The position numbers were made by a program, and so were the translations under genes. From a virus, in the IMG/VR virus record IMGVR_UViG_3300042893_000841, positions 1 to 55,942 of that record: 55,942 bases of DNA. The stretch is one strand, 5' to 3'. Position 1 is the first letter of the stretch; the number at the start of each line of letters is the position of its first letter. Positions 9,198-18,007 of the stretch are shown piece after piece. Under the pieces are notes generated by a model that made no database searches, had not been told where the DNA came from, and worked only from the letters and a program-made list of their open reading frames with translations.

Positions 9198-11506
9198 TGA
9201 GTTATATTAATTTTATATCGTTTACTGTTACTGGAGATTGTGGTAATCTGAGTGTTGGTGAAATGTCTTTCACTATAACCGGAGACTCACCTACTTGGAT
9301 TGTAACCGAAGGACCACCATATACTGGTTTATTACCTTTGTCTGGTTTAACACCTGGAGATGAAACCTATTATGTTGGTGGATTAAGTGCCGGAACATAC
9401 TCAGTTATCGTACAAGACACCGCACCAACCGGCCCAACACCACCATTTAGTGTAACAACAACATTTAATATTTCTTCAGGTACTACCGTTTATTTGGATG
9501 CGGAAGGAACTACTTGTGGTTTAAATAATGGTTCATTAACTGGTTATACCGGAAATTTTTATGGTAATTCATCATTTTATTTATATACACTTTTAGGTGA
9601 TTATGTAACAAGCGCTCAAACACCTTATAATATTGGATATGTTATTTTTCCTAATTTATCTGCCGACACTTATTATGTTATTGGTGATGATGGTGGTGGT
9701 TGTACTGGGAGAAGTGAATCGGTAATAATTAATGTAAGTAGTTCTTTTGATTATGGTTATTATGCCGTGGACGATGCGAGTTGTATAAACAACCAAGGTA
9801 GTGGTAAAATATACTTAACAGGACTTACAACACCAACAAGTGCCTACACAATTAATTGGATATCAAATGTTAATGGTCAAACAGGAACAACCGTAACCGG
9901 ATTAACACAAGGGTTATATACGGTCGAAGTTACCGACACAATCGGATGTATAGTTCAAAAAAACATTCAAATAGTTAATGTACCTAAAATAGGTATAGGA
10001 GCAACATATATTACATCACCAGGATGTTTCCAAAATAACGGAGAAGTAACGGTTGTTGTTACTGGAGGAACCGCACCATTCTACTACTACGCCTCAAATG
10101 GGGATGACTTTATTGGTTTTGGTACATCACATACATTTACAGGATTAACCAATGGGATATTAACAATAACGGTAACTGACGCTGGTCTATGTAATGACAC
10201 AATACAAGTTAATCTTGTTACACCAAATTCTTTTGGTGTTGTAAATGTCGTTACAACAAATTCAAATTGTAATTCAAATAACGGATCGATATATATAACA
10301 ATTAATAATGGAGTTGGGACTGGTAACTACAATTATACTATTTCTGGGTCTAACGGAACAAATCAAGTAAATGTTGCCGGAGGACTATCACAAACATTTC
10401 AAGTAGGTACTGGGGACTATGTGATTTTAATTGATAATGGGGCGGATTGCCAATATACTGGAACAACAAGTGTTTATAATGTTGATAAATACACAATAAC
10501 GGGTTTAACTCTTAATACGTCTTGTGGTTTAAATAATGGAACCATAAAAACATCGGTATCAACGGGGGCAGTTTATCCTTTGTCATATCAGTTAGTGGGT
10601 CCAATAGGTAATTCAATAACCACAACACAATTAAATGGTAATTTTAGTGGATTACAAGCGGGTACTTATAATTTAACTGTTACAGACGCAACTGGATGTC
10701 AACAAACAATACCAATATACATTGCACCATCAAGCCCTATGTATTTTGATTTTATGACCTTTAATCCGGTGTTTGGTAACGATGGTCAAATAAATGTTTT
10801 AATAACAAGTGGTACACCACCATTCTCATATACTTGGACTGGTAATGTGGGGGTACAAACAGGGATTGTAATTACAGGATTAACATCGGGAGTGTATAGT
10901 TTAACAATAGTTGATGATAATGGTTGTTCATTTACAAGAATTGTGAAATTAAAAGGTACTGAACTTTTTGGAACATACTCAGTGTTCAATATATGTGAAC
11001 AAAATTTTGAAGATTCTAACATTGTAGGTAAAAGAGGTATTTTACAAATGTTTAATGAAGGGTTTTACGATTTAACTTCCGGAGATACAAATTGTATTGT
11101 TAATTCTGCGGAATTTAACTTACAAGTTATTGTTGGTGGTGATGAATTAATTGAAACAATATATTATTCTACAGGACTTGATGATTACCCAAGTGAAGTT
11201 GTGTGGGCTGATTCATTAATAGAAATGTTACAAACATTTGTTGGTATTGGAGATGTAACAATAGATTATGTTAACAACAAAATAACAATAACTAATGATT
11301 GTGAAGAGATTATTAAAAATTGTAGAACAAAAACTTACAATTTATTAAATGATACTAAAATAACGGTTAATTTAATTATCAATTACGATATATCTTGCGT
11401 GGCGTGTGAACCAACACCAACTCCGGACATTCCAATTAATGCAATTATTACTAATAATAATGAATATATGGAAACTGGTGATGATGAATATTTACAATAT
11501 AATTAA
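9197..11506 (+). CDS. Tail fibre/adhesin with multiple SprB-like repeats
   Basis: A 769-residue protein built mainly from repeats of about 80-90 residues, each ending in a block like GLTQGLYTVEVTDTIGC or GLQAGTYNLTVTDATGC. I count about seven such blocks, some degenerate. This G-x-Y-x-V-x-V-x-D-x-x-G-C pattern is the SprB repeat of Bacteroidota gliding adhesins. The last 160 residues differ and end in a short Pro/Thr segment and an acidic tail. Role inferred: host-recognition or decoration fibre. It is coupled to the preceding baseplate gene by TAATG. Acquisition from a gliding host adhesin is plausible but unproven. Confidence 0.7.
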   Translation: MSYINFISFTVTGDCGNLSVGEMSFTITGDSPTWIVTEGPPYTGLLPLSGLTPGDETYYVGGLSAGTYSVIVQDTAPTGPTPPFSVTTTFNISSGTTVYLDAEGTTCGLNNGSLTGYTGNFYGNSSFYLYTLLGDYVTSAQTPYNIGYVIFPNLSADTYYVIGDDGGGCTGRSESVIINVSSSFDYGYYAVDDASCINNQGSGKIYLTGLTTPTSAYTINWISNVNGQTGTTVTGLTQGLYTVEVTDTIGCIVQKNIQIVNVPKIGIGATYITSPGCFQNNGEVTVVVTGGTAPFYYYASNGDDFIGFGTSHTFTGLTNGILTITVTDAGLCNDTIQVNLVTPNSFGVVNVVTTNSNCNSNNGSIYITINNGVGTGNYNYTISGSNGTNQVNVAGGLSQTFQVGTGDYVILIDNGADCQYTGTTSVYNVDKYTITGLTLNTSCGLNNGTIKTSVSTGAVYPLSYQLVGPIGNSITTTQLNGNFSGLQAGTYNLTVTDATGCQQTIPIYIAPSSPMYFDFMTFNPVFGNDGQINVLITSGTPPFSYTWTGNVGVQTGIVITGLTSGVYSLTIVDDNGCSFTRIVKLKGTELFGTYSVFNICEQNFEDSNIVGKRGILQMFNEGFYDLTSGDTNCIVNSAEFNLQVIVGGDELIETIYYSTGLDDYPSEVVWADSLIEMLQTFVGIGDVTIDYVNNKITITNDCEEIIKNCRTKTYNLLNDTKITVNLIINYDISCVACEPTPTPDIPINAIITNNNEYMETGDDEYLQYN

Positions 11507-11508
11507 AT

Positions 11509-11724
11509 ATGCAACAACTAACTTTAAATAGTATCATAGGGTTAGTACCCCCATTTAGTGGATACGCTTGTGACGTTTACGGGAACCAATGTGAATATAT
11601 TGGAACAATAACCTCAACACCAGTAACTATAACATTACCCCCACCTTTTGACATGGCCCCAACAATAGGGTTTAAATTAATTGATTCTACTGGGTGTGAA
11701 AAATTTGAAATCTTAGATTGTTAG
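11509..11724 (+). CDS. Small fibre-associated protein, paralogue of the 19381-19602 product
   Basis: A 71-residue Cys-containing protein immediately after the SprB-repeat gene. It aligns end to end with the 73-residue minus-strand protein at 19381-19602: both have I-x-G-x-x-P-F near residue 15, a C-D pair near residues 20-22, C-x-Y and TI near residues 27-34, and end in a D-x-x-x-C-x-x-x-E-I-L block. Both sit beside large fibre genes, so a small fibre chaperone or capping subunit is a reasonable guess. No known domain is recognised. Confidence 0.6.
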   Translation: MQQLTLNSIIGLVPPFSGYACDVYGNQCEYIGTITSTPVTITLPPPFDMAPTIGFKLIDSTGCEKFEILDC

Positions 11725-11797
11725 TGGTGTAATTAATAGTTACACAACATACATTAACTTAAAAAGTATTCCAGTTAATCCGGAAATAAATTCACTT

Positions 11798-11804
11798 TAT
11801 TTAT
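11798..11804 (+). promoter_or_regulatory. TATTTAT element upstream of the glycosyltransferase gene
   Basis: TATTTAT in the 100-base gap before 11825, 20 bases from the start codon. A GTGTAA/TTACAC hairpin without a U tract lies earlier in the same gap (about 11727-11745). Together they may mark a transcript boundary. Confidence 0.3.
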
Positions 11805-11824
11805 TTTAACAATATATTTTAAAT

Positions 11825-12805
11825 ATGAAAGATATTGTATTTGTAACTGCACAACCTGACGTTCCATATTTTCATTGGCAGGTTAAATTATATGTTCATA
11901 ATTTTATTGAGAAGGGAATTGACCCTAAAAAAATTCACGTAATTTTTGCTATGGTTCACGGATCAAAAGAACTAACAGAAGGAGCAAAAAAATTAATGGA
12001 CTATGGTATTAATGTTCATTTTTTTGATGATAATAGAAGTAAAAATTTATATATACCTAGCATAAAACCTTATTTGATATTTAAGTGGTTAGAAAAAAAT
12101 CCTGAATTAGGTAAATGTTTCTTTTTACACGATGCCGATATAATCTTTAATAAATTACCAAACTTTGATAGTTTATTAAGTGATGATATTAATTATTTAT
12201 CAGACACAATAAGTTATATTGGATATGATTACATTATGGATTGTGGTAATAGATATGAAAAACAACATCCTTCATCTGAAAAAGGACAATTAATAAGTGA
12301 AATGGCAAACATAATTGGGATTGATGTTAACACAATAAAAGAAAATCAAGAAAATTCTGGGGGAGGACAATACCTTATAAAAAACACCGATTATAAACTG
12401 TGGGAAAAAATATACATTGATTCAACACCATTATATAATCAAATGTTAAGTTACCAAAAAAGATTCCCAATTAATCCAGGACAAATACAGTTTTGGACTG
12501 CTGAAATGTGGTCCGTTTTATGGAATTTATGGTTACATAATCATAAAACAAAAATAACAAAAGAATTGGATTTTTCCTGGGCGACGGATAATGTTAATAG
12601 GTATAATTCTATGCCAATACTACATATGGCCGGAGTAACAGATGACCTAAAAGGAACTAAATTTTATAAAGGAGAATACATTAATGTCGACCCAATAGAA
12701 AAATTAAGAGAAGATGAGAATTACTTTAATTATGTTGATAAAAATAGCTCAACAATAAAATATATTGAAGTAATGAAATCTTTTATTCAAAAAACTAAAA
12801 TCTGA
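11825..12805 (+). CDS. GT-A type glycosyltransferase in the fibre cluster
   Basis: A 326-residue protein with a nucleotide-sugar transferase pattern: beta-strand start at residues 3-9, then Y-F-H-W-Q (15-19), and a DxD-type metal/UDP-sugar motif FFLHDADII at 99-107 (D103, D105). The C-terminal part holds W-rich segments and an ILHMAG stretch. The opening FHWQ and the late HMAG recall the serine/hydroxyproline O-glycosyltransferases of plants and algae, a weak resemblance by eye. It lies between fibre genes, with a 100-base gap upstream and 13 bases before the next gene. Inferred role: sugar addition to a virion protein; host surface modification is the alternative. Confidence 0.65.
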   Translation: MKDIVFVTAQPDVPYFHWQVKLYVHNFIEKGIDPKKIHVIFAMVHGSKELTEGAKKLMDYGINVHFFDDNRSKNLYIPSIKPYLIFKWLEKNPELGKCFFLHDADIIFNKLPNFDSLLSDDINYLSDTISYIGYDYIMDCGNRYEKQHPSSEKGQLISEMANIIGIDVNTIKENQENSGGGQYLIKNTDYKLWEKIYIDSTPLYNQMLSYQKRFPINPGQIQFWTAEMWSVLWNLWLHNHKTKITKELDFSWATDNVNRYNSMPILHMAGVTDDLKGTKFYKGEYINVDPIEKLREDENYFNYVDKNSSTIKYIEVMKSFIQKTKI

Positions 12806-12806
12806 T

Positions 12807-12813
12807 TATTTAT
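12807..12813 (+). promoter_or_regulatory. TATTTAT element 5 bases before ATG 12819
   Basis: The gap between the glycosyltransferase stop and the next start is only 13 bases and reads TTATTTATAATAA directly into ATG. If this is a -10-like element, the transcript would be essentially leaderless. Confidence 0.4.
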
Positions 12814-12818
12814 AATAA

Positions 12819-14597
12819 ATGGAAACTTGTTTTAAATTGCTTTCTTGTGATGGGTCTTATAATCCATTTAACTCTAATAATCCTAATTTATCTGGGTATG
12901 TTGATACATTTATTACCATTGATTTATTAGGTCCTTTAACAGGAACCCCAGAAACCCAATTTTTAGTTAAAAATTTAGGTGAAATTGATTGTGTTACAGG
13001 ACAAACTTTTAATATTATTAGTAGTGCCGAAACTTGTGATTGTCAGTGTTATATTTTTAAAACGCCCGAAGAACCAATATTAACCACATATGTTGATTGT
13101 GACTATAATTTGTTAGAGGTTTATTTACCTACAGGAAAAACAACAAACTTATGTAGTGTCATTAAACCAATTTTTGATATTGGAGATCCTTTACCAATAA
13201 AGTTAGGGGGAATATGTGTTAGTGGGGATTGTCCAAATTACGACATGCCTGTTACTATTGAACCCAGAAATGAATGTGACGTACTTACAATATTTCCTAT
13301 GGGTGTTGATTGTATTATCCAAAATCCAACTAACGATAGAACATTTGACGGAGCGGCAGCATTATCAATTACCGGAGGAACACCACCTTATACGGTAATT
13401 TGGGATAGTGGAGGTATTGCACCAACAATATATAATTTAAATGCTGGTTCATACGGAGCAACCGTAACCGATTTTTATGGTGATTTTATTATTAACACAA
13501 TTTGTGTTTTAACTGCCGAAACAACAACAACCACAACAAGTACAACAATAAAACCACCTATCGAATATAGTGATTTATGTGGAATTGCAACAATTAGAAG
13601 CAAAATAATCGGAGTACCCATTGACTATGTACAAATACAATTAGAACCTAATGGGGCAATTAACGGTAAAGAAAGTTGGATATCCCCAGACACCCAATAT
13701 TTATTATCTTGGATTACCGGAGCAACAAACCAATGGGTTTTAACTGGATATCCATCACCATACATTAATATCGTAAACGCAAATCCGGCAACACCACCAT
13801 TAACTGGATGGCAAGTATTAGGAGGAATAGAAGTTTATAATTTTACACTTATTAGTGGAGACTGTACAAGTGATAGTTTGGTAGGATTTAACTTAACCAA
13901 AAATGACCCTATTTGTGGTAATAGTGGAAGCATCCTTATCCAGGCTTATGGTGGAACTGGAATTTATGAATATTCAATTGATAATGGGATTAATTATACC
14001 TCAAACCCTATGTTCCAGAATTTAGGTTCAGGATCATATGTTGTTTACGTGAAAGATTCTAATGGAGTTACATTTCTTCAAAATGTGTCATTAATACAAC
14101 AACCAACAACAATTTATACAGTTGAATTAAACGTAAATACGGCAACAAATACATTTAGTATTAATTGTCCTTTATTATTACCAGGAGACACATTAACGTT
14201 TAATTTAAATAATAATAGTAATTTACAATATTACCCTAACACTCTTTCACCAGTACCTTTATATAATAATGTTGTTACTATAAATGGTTTTGGGCCAATG
14301 ACTTTAGTAACAACAAACAATTCACAAAATGTTTTAAGTTTACCTTGTTCTATAACACCAATAACTCAATTACAACAAGTAAAAGCATATAGTAATCAAA
14401 TAACATTAAGTTATGGTCAAACAATTACAGGTTCTTTTACCAATAGTTTAGTAAACTACTCACCTTTTGGTTATTGTGTGTTAGCACAAAAAAATTATCA
14501 ATTATTTATGACAAATGCAAAAATTAATAATTGTAAGTGTTGTAGTGTTATTATAAAAAACCCACCGTTATCTACCCCTATAATCGTAAAAAATTAA
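12819..14597 (+). CDS. Fibre protein with SprB-like repeats and a Thr-rich linker
   Basis: A 592-residue Cys-rich protein. Residues about 175-225 form one SprB-like repeat (ITGGTPPYTVIWDSG, then LNAGSYGATVTD), followed by a Thr-run linker near 230-243 (ETTTTTTSTT). A second repeat (GGTGIYEYSIDNG, then LGSGSYVVYVKDSNG) lies near 365-425. The N-terminal 120 residues contain a CDCQC cluster. No membrane segment is seen. It is probably a host-binding or decoration fibre; the Thr run is a candidate for the phage glycosyltransferase encoded just upstream. Confidence 0.65.
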   Translation: METCFKLLSCDGSYNPFNSNNPNLSGYVDTFITIDLLGPLTGTPETQFLVKNLGEIDCVTGQTFNIISSAETCDCQCYIFKTPEEPILTTYVDCDYNLLEVYLPTGKTTNLCSVIKPIFDIGDPLPIKLGGICVSGDCPNYDMPVTIEPRNECDVLTIFPMGVDCIIQNPTNDRTFDGAAALSITGGTPPYTVIWDSGGIAPTIYNLNAGSYGATVTDFYGDFIINTICVLTAETTTTTTSTTIKPPIEYSDLCGIATIRSKIIGVPIDYVQIQLEPNGAINGKESWISPDTQYLLSWITGATNQWVLTGYPSPYINIVNANPATPPLTGWQVLGGIEVYNFTLISGDCTSDSLVGFNLTKNDPICGNSGSILIQAYGGTGIYEYSIDNGINYTSNPMFQNLGSGSYVVYVKDSNGVTFLQNVSLIQQPTTIYTVELNVNTATNTFSINCPLLLPGDTLTFNLNNNSNLQYYPNTLSPVPLYNNVVTINGFGPMTLVTTNNSQNVLSLPCSITPITQLQQVKAYSNQITLSYGQTITGSFTNSLVNYSPFGYCVLAQKNYQLFMTNAKINNCKCCSVIIKNPPLSTPIIVKN

Positions 14598-14606
14598 ATA
14601 ATAAAA

Positions 14607-14613
14607 TATTTAT
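14607..14613 (+). promoter_or_regulatory. TATTTAT element 7 bases before ATG 14621
   Basis: The 23-base gap before 14621 reads AATATTTATCACATAA into ATG. It shares the TATTTAT core and close spacing seen at 12807, 50350 and on the minus strand. Confidence 0.4.
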
Positions 14614-14620
14614 CACATAA

Positions 14621-17296
14621 ATGGCATATATAATAAAAAATACATCAGGATTAGTTAACACAAGAGTTACCGACGTTGGTAGACAGAAAATGTCCCAGGG
14701 TAACTTTAATATTTCTTATTTTCAAGTGGGGGATAGTGAGATATCATACGATAAACTACCAGCAACTTATAATCAGGCAAATAGTTTTATTTTAGAACCT
14801 GGGTTTAATAGTCAAAATACTAGCGGAGCTCCCCAATCAAACAAACAATATGTTAAATACCCATATTATGCCGATTCAAACCAAAGAAATACATATGGAA
14901 TACCCTTTATGGACTCAACAATTGATCCGGTATTTAATCGAGCTCCTTTAAGAGGATTTTTTGGGGGAATAACAACCGCAACAACAATAAATTGGGAAGT
15001 TTTAGTTGGGGATAATTATGTCCTTAGTTCTAATTATATGGTGGATATGTCAATGCTTAATGGGTCAAATCAAATTGAGTTAATATATTCTGGTTGTAAT
15101 AGAACAAGTGAGACAACTCCACAAATTGGGGATATTATCACAATTTATTATGATGGGAATGCATTATTAAATTGTGAGTGTATAAACTTACCAACACCAA
15201 CCCCAACACCTTCAGTAAGTGTGTCCCCAACGGTAACTATGACCCCAACACCAACACCTTCACCAACAGATATTTGTGCGTCATCAACACCAACACCAAC
15301 ACCAACAAGAACTCCTTGTTTAACCCCAACACCAAGTCCTGAGTGTCCATTACCACCACCACCGGAGTGTTTTATGGGAATGAATAGTTGTTATACTATT
15401 TTAACATATAGAATTATTGATGTTTGCGGTGATTTAATAACTTTAGATAGACCAACACCAGATTATACAAACTTACTTGTTATGTGTTATTCAAGAGTAT
15501 TAATATACCCTCAAAATATGACACAAATATATGATAGTATAACACCAGGACCACATTGGAGTGAACAAGTTATAAATTTTGAATCTATATGTGATACTGA
15601 CCAGTTTGATGTTAAAGTTTGGAATATGAATATTCCTTGGACAGAAAATCCGGCAGGTTTAATCCCATCATTATTTGAGGACTACACTAAATTTGGTTCT
15701 ATTAATTATATAGGATCAAAAGAATATTTTGGATATAACTCAAGTTCTGGTCAAACAGATACTGATTATGTTTATTATTATAATTCATTTGACGAAATTG
15801 TTCAGGTTAAACCGGAAGAACAAAAGGCAATTGCGATTATACATTATACTAATCAAACAATAGATTTTTTCTATGGTGAGAAATTTGCGTTAGAACCATA
15901 TGATGTGACAAACCCAGAAGACACAACAGGTCAAGCAAGAAACTTTAAATTACATATTCCTTGGTTAATGTGGCATAAAAATCCTGAATGTTGTTTTGGA
16001 CAAACATTTTGGGTAGATCCTCCAGGGTTTGAAGACAAAGAATTATTTACGGTTCATTACCTCAAATCAACTAAGAATGAAGATATGAACCAACCTGGTA
16101 TGAGATATTACCATTTATGGGACACAAACCCTAATTCAGATGGAATCCCAAGTAGAATAGGTAAAGTTTTCCCTGACAGTAAGTTGGTTATTATTGATGA
16201 TGAAGAAATAATTGCCGCAATGTCTTATAAATCAAATAGAAACTGGACGTTACCGGCACCTCAAGTATCATTAATAACACCAAATACTTGTGATACCACA
16301 ACATCGGCAACTGGAATCCTAACAGGAAATTCAGAGACAATGTTTATAACATATAGATTAACTAATGACAATGAATTTACAAATTCATTGCATTGTAATT
16401 ACTATTCAAAAGTTATTGGTAATAATAATGATTGTAATCCGGATACTTCTAAAAATATTGCAATTAGATTTGGTCCTGAGTTTGGATGTTTAGTCCAACC
16501 AGTTCATAATCATATAACAACTACAACCACAACAATACCAGTTTGTCAAAGATATGAAATCATTAATAATGGTGATAAAGGTGTGATCGTAACGTTTACG
16601 CCTTGTTGTGATGAAACAAAAACATCACCACTATCATTACCCGGATCGACAGGAACACAACTTTGCTCAAGCACCGATATTGACCCAATTTCATCCGCGG
16701 TGACAATAACCAATTTAGGTGATTGTCCTTCGTGTATTACAACTACAACAACAACATTTTGTCCTACATGTGAGGTACCTTTAGGTTTTTATGGTAATAG
16801 ATTTGAAATATTAGCACAAAAAGTTGTAACAGGAACTAGACCAGATTCCACAAAATGGAAAGTCATTGATTTTACTCCACTTATTAGCGGAACCTCAATT
16901 AATGGATACTTAACTCAAAATGGTATTACTGGTAGTACTTTTATAATATCAAATGAGAATTATAATGTCGCACCTTACTATAATTTAAATACATTCATCC
17001 CATTAACACCTAACGGTAATGTTGGAGCAAAATTAAACTTTGGTGATGAATATTATTTTTATGGAGCTTTTGAAACAGATATACAGGCAACAATATATGA
17101 AATGAAATATAAAATTAATTTAAGTTCTAGTGAATTCCAGGTATCAACAAACCCATCTTGGACTCAAGGGACTACATCATATGTTACTGAAATTGCGTTA
17201 TTGGATGAAAATAAAGATATATTAGTTATGTCAAAACTACAATCACCAACAATAAGACAAGGTACCCAACAATACGTGATTAAAATAGATTTATAA
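14621..17296 (+). CDS. Large tail fibre with Pro/Thr linkers and Cys-rich domains
   Basis: An 891-residue modular fibre. The N-terminal region (1-185) looks like a virion attachment domain. Residues about 189-241 are a Pro/Thr linker with repeated TPTPTP units. A globular region follows, then a Thr run near 632-640, a Cys module of about 65 residues with an LCSSTD block, another Thr run near 706-712, and a distinct C-terminal domain (715-891) that is likely the receptor-binding tip. The Cys module resembles the C-terminus of the convergent minus-strand fibre at 18006-19379. The linker DNA contains a 19-base repeat inverted in that gene. Confidence 0.65.
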   Translation: MAYIIKNTSGLVNTRVTDVGRQKMSQGNFNISYFQVGDSEISYDKLPATYNQANSFILEPGFNSQNTSGAPQSNKQYVKYPYYADSNQRNTYGIPFMDSTIDPVFNRAPLRGFFGGITTATTINWEVLVGDNYVLSSNYMVDMSMLNGSNQIELIYSGCNRTSETTPQIGDIITIYYDGNALLNCECINLPTPTPTPSVSVSPTVTMTPTPTPSPTDICASSTPTPTPTRTPCLTPTPSPECPLPPPPECFMGMNSCYTILTYRIIDVCGDLITLDRPTPDYTNLLVMCYSRVLIYPQNMTQIYDSITPGPHWSEQVINFESICDTDQFDVKVWNMNIPWTENPAGLIPSLFEDYTKFGSINYIGSKEYFGYNSSSGQTDTDYVYYYNSFDEIVQVKPEEQKAIAIIHYTNQTIDFFYGEKFALEPYDVTNPEDTTGQARNFKLHIPWLMWHKNPECCFGQTFWVDPPGFEDKELFTVHYLKSTKNEDMNQPGMRYYHLWDTNPNSDGIPSRIGKVFPDSKLVIIDDEEIIAAMSYKSNRNWTLPAPQVSLITPNTCDTTTSATGILTGNSETMFITYRLTNDNEFTNSLHCNYYSKVIGNNNDCNPDTSKNIAIRFGPEFGCLVQPVHNHITTTTTTIPVCQRYEIINNGDKGVIVTFTPCCDETKTSPLSLPGSTGTQLCSSTDIDPISSAVTITNLGDCPSCITTTTTTFCPTCEVPLGFYGNRFEILAQKVVTGTRPDSTKWKVIDFTPLISGTSINGYLTQNGITGSTFIISNENYNVAPYYNLNTFIPLTPNGNVGAKLNFGDEYYFYGAFETDIQATIYEMKYKINLSSSEFQVSTNPSWTQGTTSYVTEIALLDENKDILVMSKLQSPTIRQGTQQYVIKIDL
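15187..15345 (+). repeat. CCAACA-type simple repeat encoding the Pro/Thr linker
   Basis: An imperfect 6-base repeat (CCAACA) encodes Thr-Pro dipeptides. The best stretch, 15290-15308, is CCAACACCAACACCAACAA. It is repeated exactly, in inverted orientation, at 19025-19043 in the convergent fibre gene, and both copies are read in the same codon phase. Confidence 0.85.
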
Positions 17297-17344
17297 AACT
17301 ACAATTTTTTAACATTTCATTTATAGTTAAAATAAAACTATTTT

Positions 17345-17950
17345 ATGGCAAAAACTATGAAAAATTCACCAAAAGTTTTAGGGTTAGATATTTCCACAAA
17401 AACAATTGGATGGGCTTTATTTGATATTAAAACCCAAGAGTTATTAGAATTAACTCACATATCACCAAGACCTAAAATGGGTAATGAAGTAGATAAACTA
17501 AAAGAGTTATTATTAAAATCAGAAATATTTGCCGAAAAAGTTAAACAATATGTTGGTTTAGGTATAGTAAAAGTAATTATTGAAGAACCACTACTTAACT
17601 CAAATAATGTTTATACCATACAAACCCTTTTAAGATTTAATAGTTTTATATTCAAAGAAATATATAATATTTTAGGTATTATTCCTGAATTTGTCTCAAC
17701 ATATAACGCTAGAAAATTTGCTTTCCCAGAATTAGTACAAGAAAATGATAAGAAAAAATTTGTCCTATTTGGGGGATTACCAAAAGACATTGATAAAAAA
17801 ATGATTATTTGGGAAAAGGTTGCAAAAAGAGAACCCCAAATTACGTGGAGTTATACCAGAAATAATACATTAAAAAAGGAAAATTTTGACCAAACAGATG
17901 CTTACGCTTGTGTTTTAGGGTTTATGAGAAATAATAATATATGGGAATAA
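17345..17950 (+). CDS. RuvC-like Holliday junction resolvase
   Basis: A 201-residue RNase H-fold nuclease. It opens with VLGLDISTKTIGWALFD (first catalytic Asp at 15), has the second acidic motif VIIEEP (Glu 80/81), and ends in DQTDAYACVLG (catalytic Asp near 185), the order expected of RuvC-type resolvases. The length is close to RuvC. In phages such enzymes resolve branched replication and packaging intermediates. It lies between two convergent fibre genes rather than in the replication block, and is followed by a strong terminator. Confidence 0.8.
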   Translation: MAKTMKNSPKVLGLDISTKTIGWALFDIKTQELLELTHISPRPKMGNEVDKLKELLLKSEIFAEKVKQYVGLGIVKVIIEEPLLNSNNVYTIQTLLRFNSFIFKEIYNILGIIPEFVSTYNARKFAFPELVQENDKKKFVLFGGLPKDIDKKMIIWEKVAKREPQITWSYTRNNTLKKENFDQTDAYACVLGFMRNNNIWE

Positions 17951-17976
17951 TATTGGTTTAAACATCAATAATTTAA

Positions 17977-18007
17977 AATACCATCTTTTTAGGTGGTATT
18001 TTTTTTT
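17977..18007 (+). terminator. Terminator between convergent genes
   Basis: AATACCATC / GGTGGTATT form a 9-bp stem (one T-G pair) around loop TTTTTA, followed by a run of nine Ts. It ends the resolvase transcript and, with T-rich sequence on the other side, may also end the minus-strand fibre transcript whose stop lies at 18006-18008. Confidence 0.85.
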
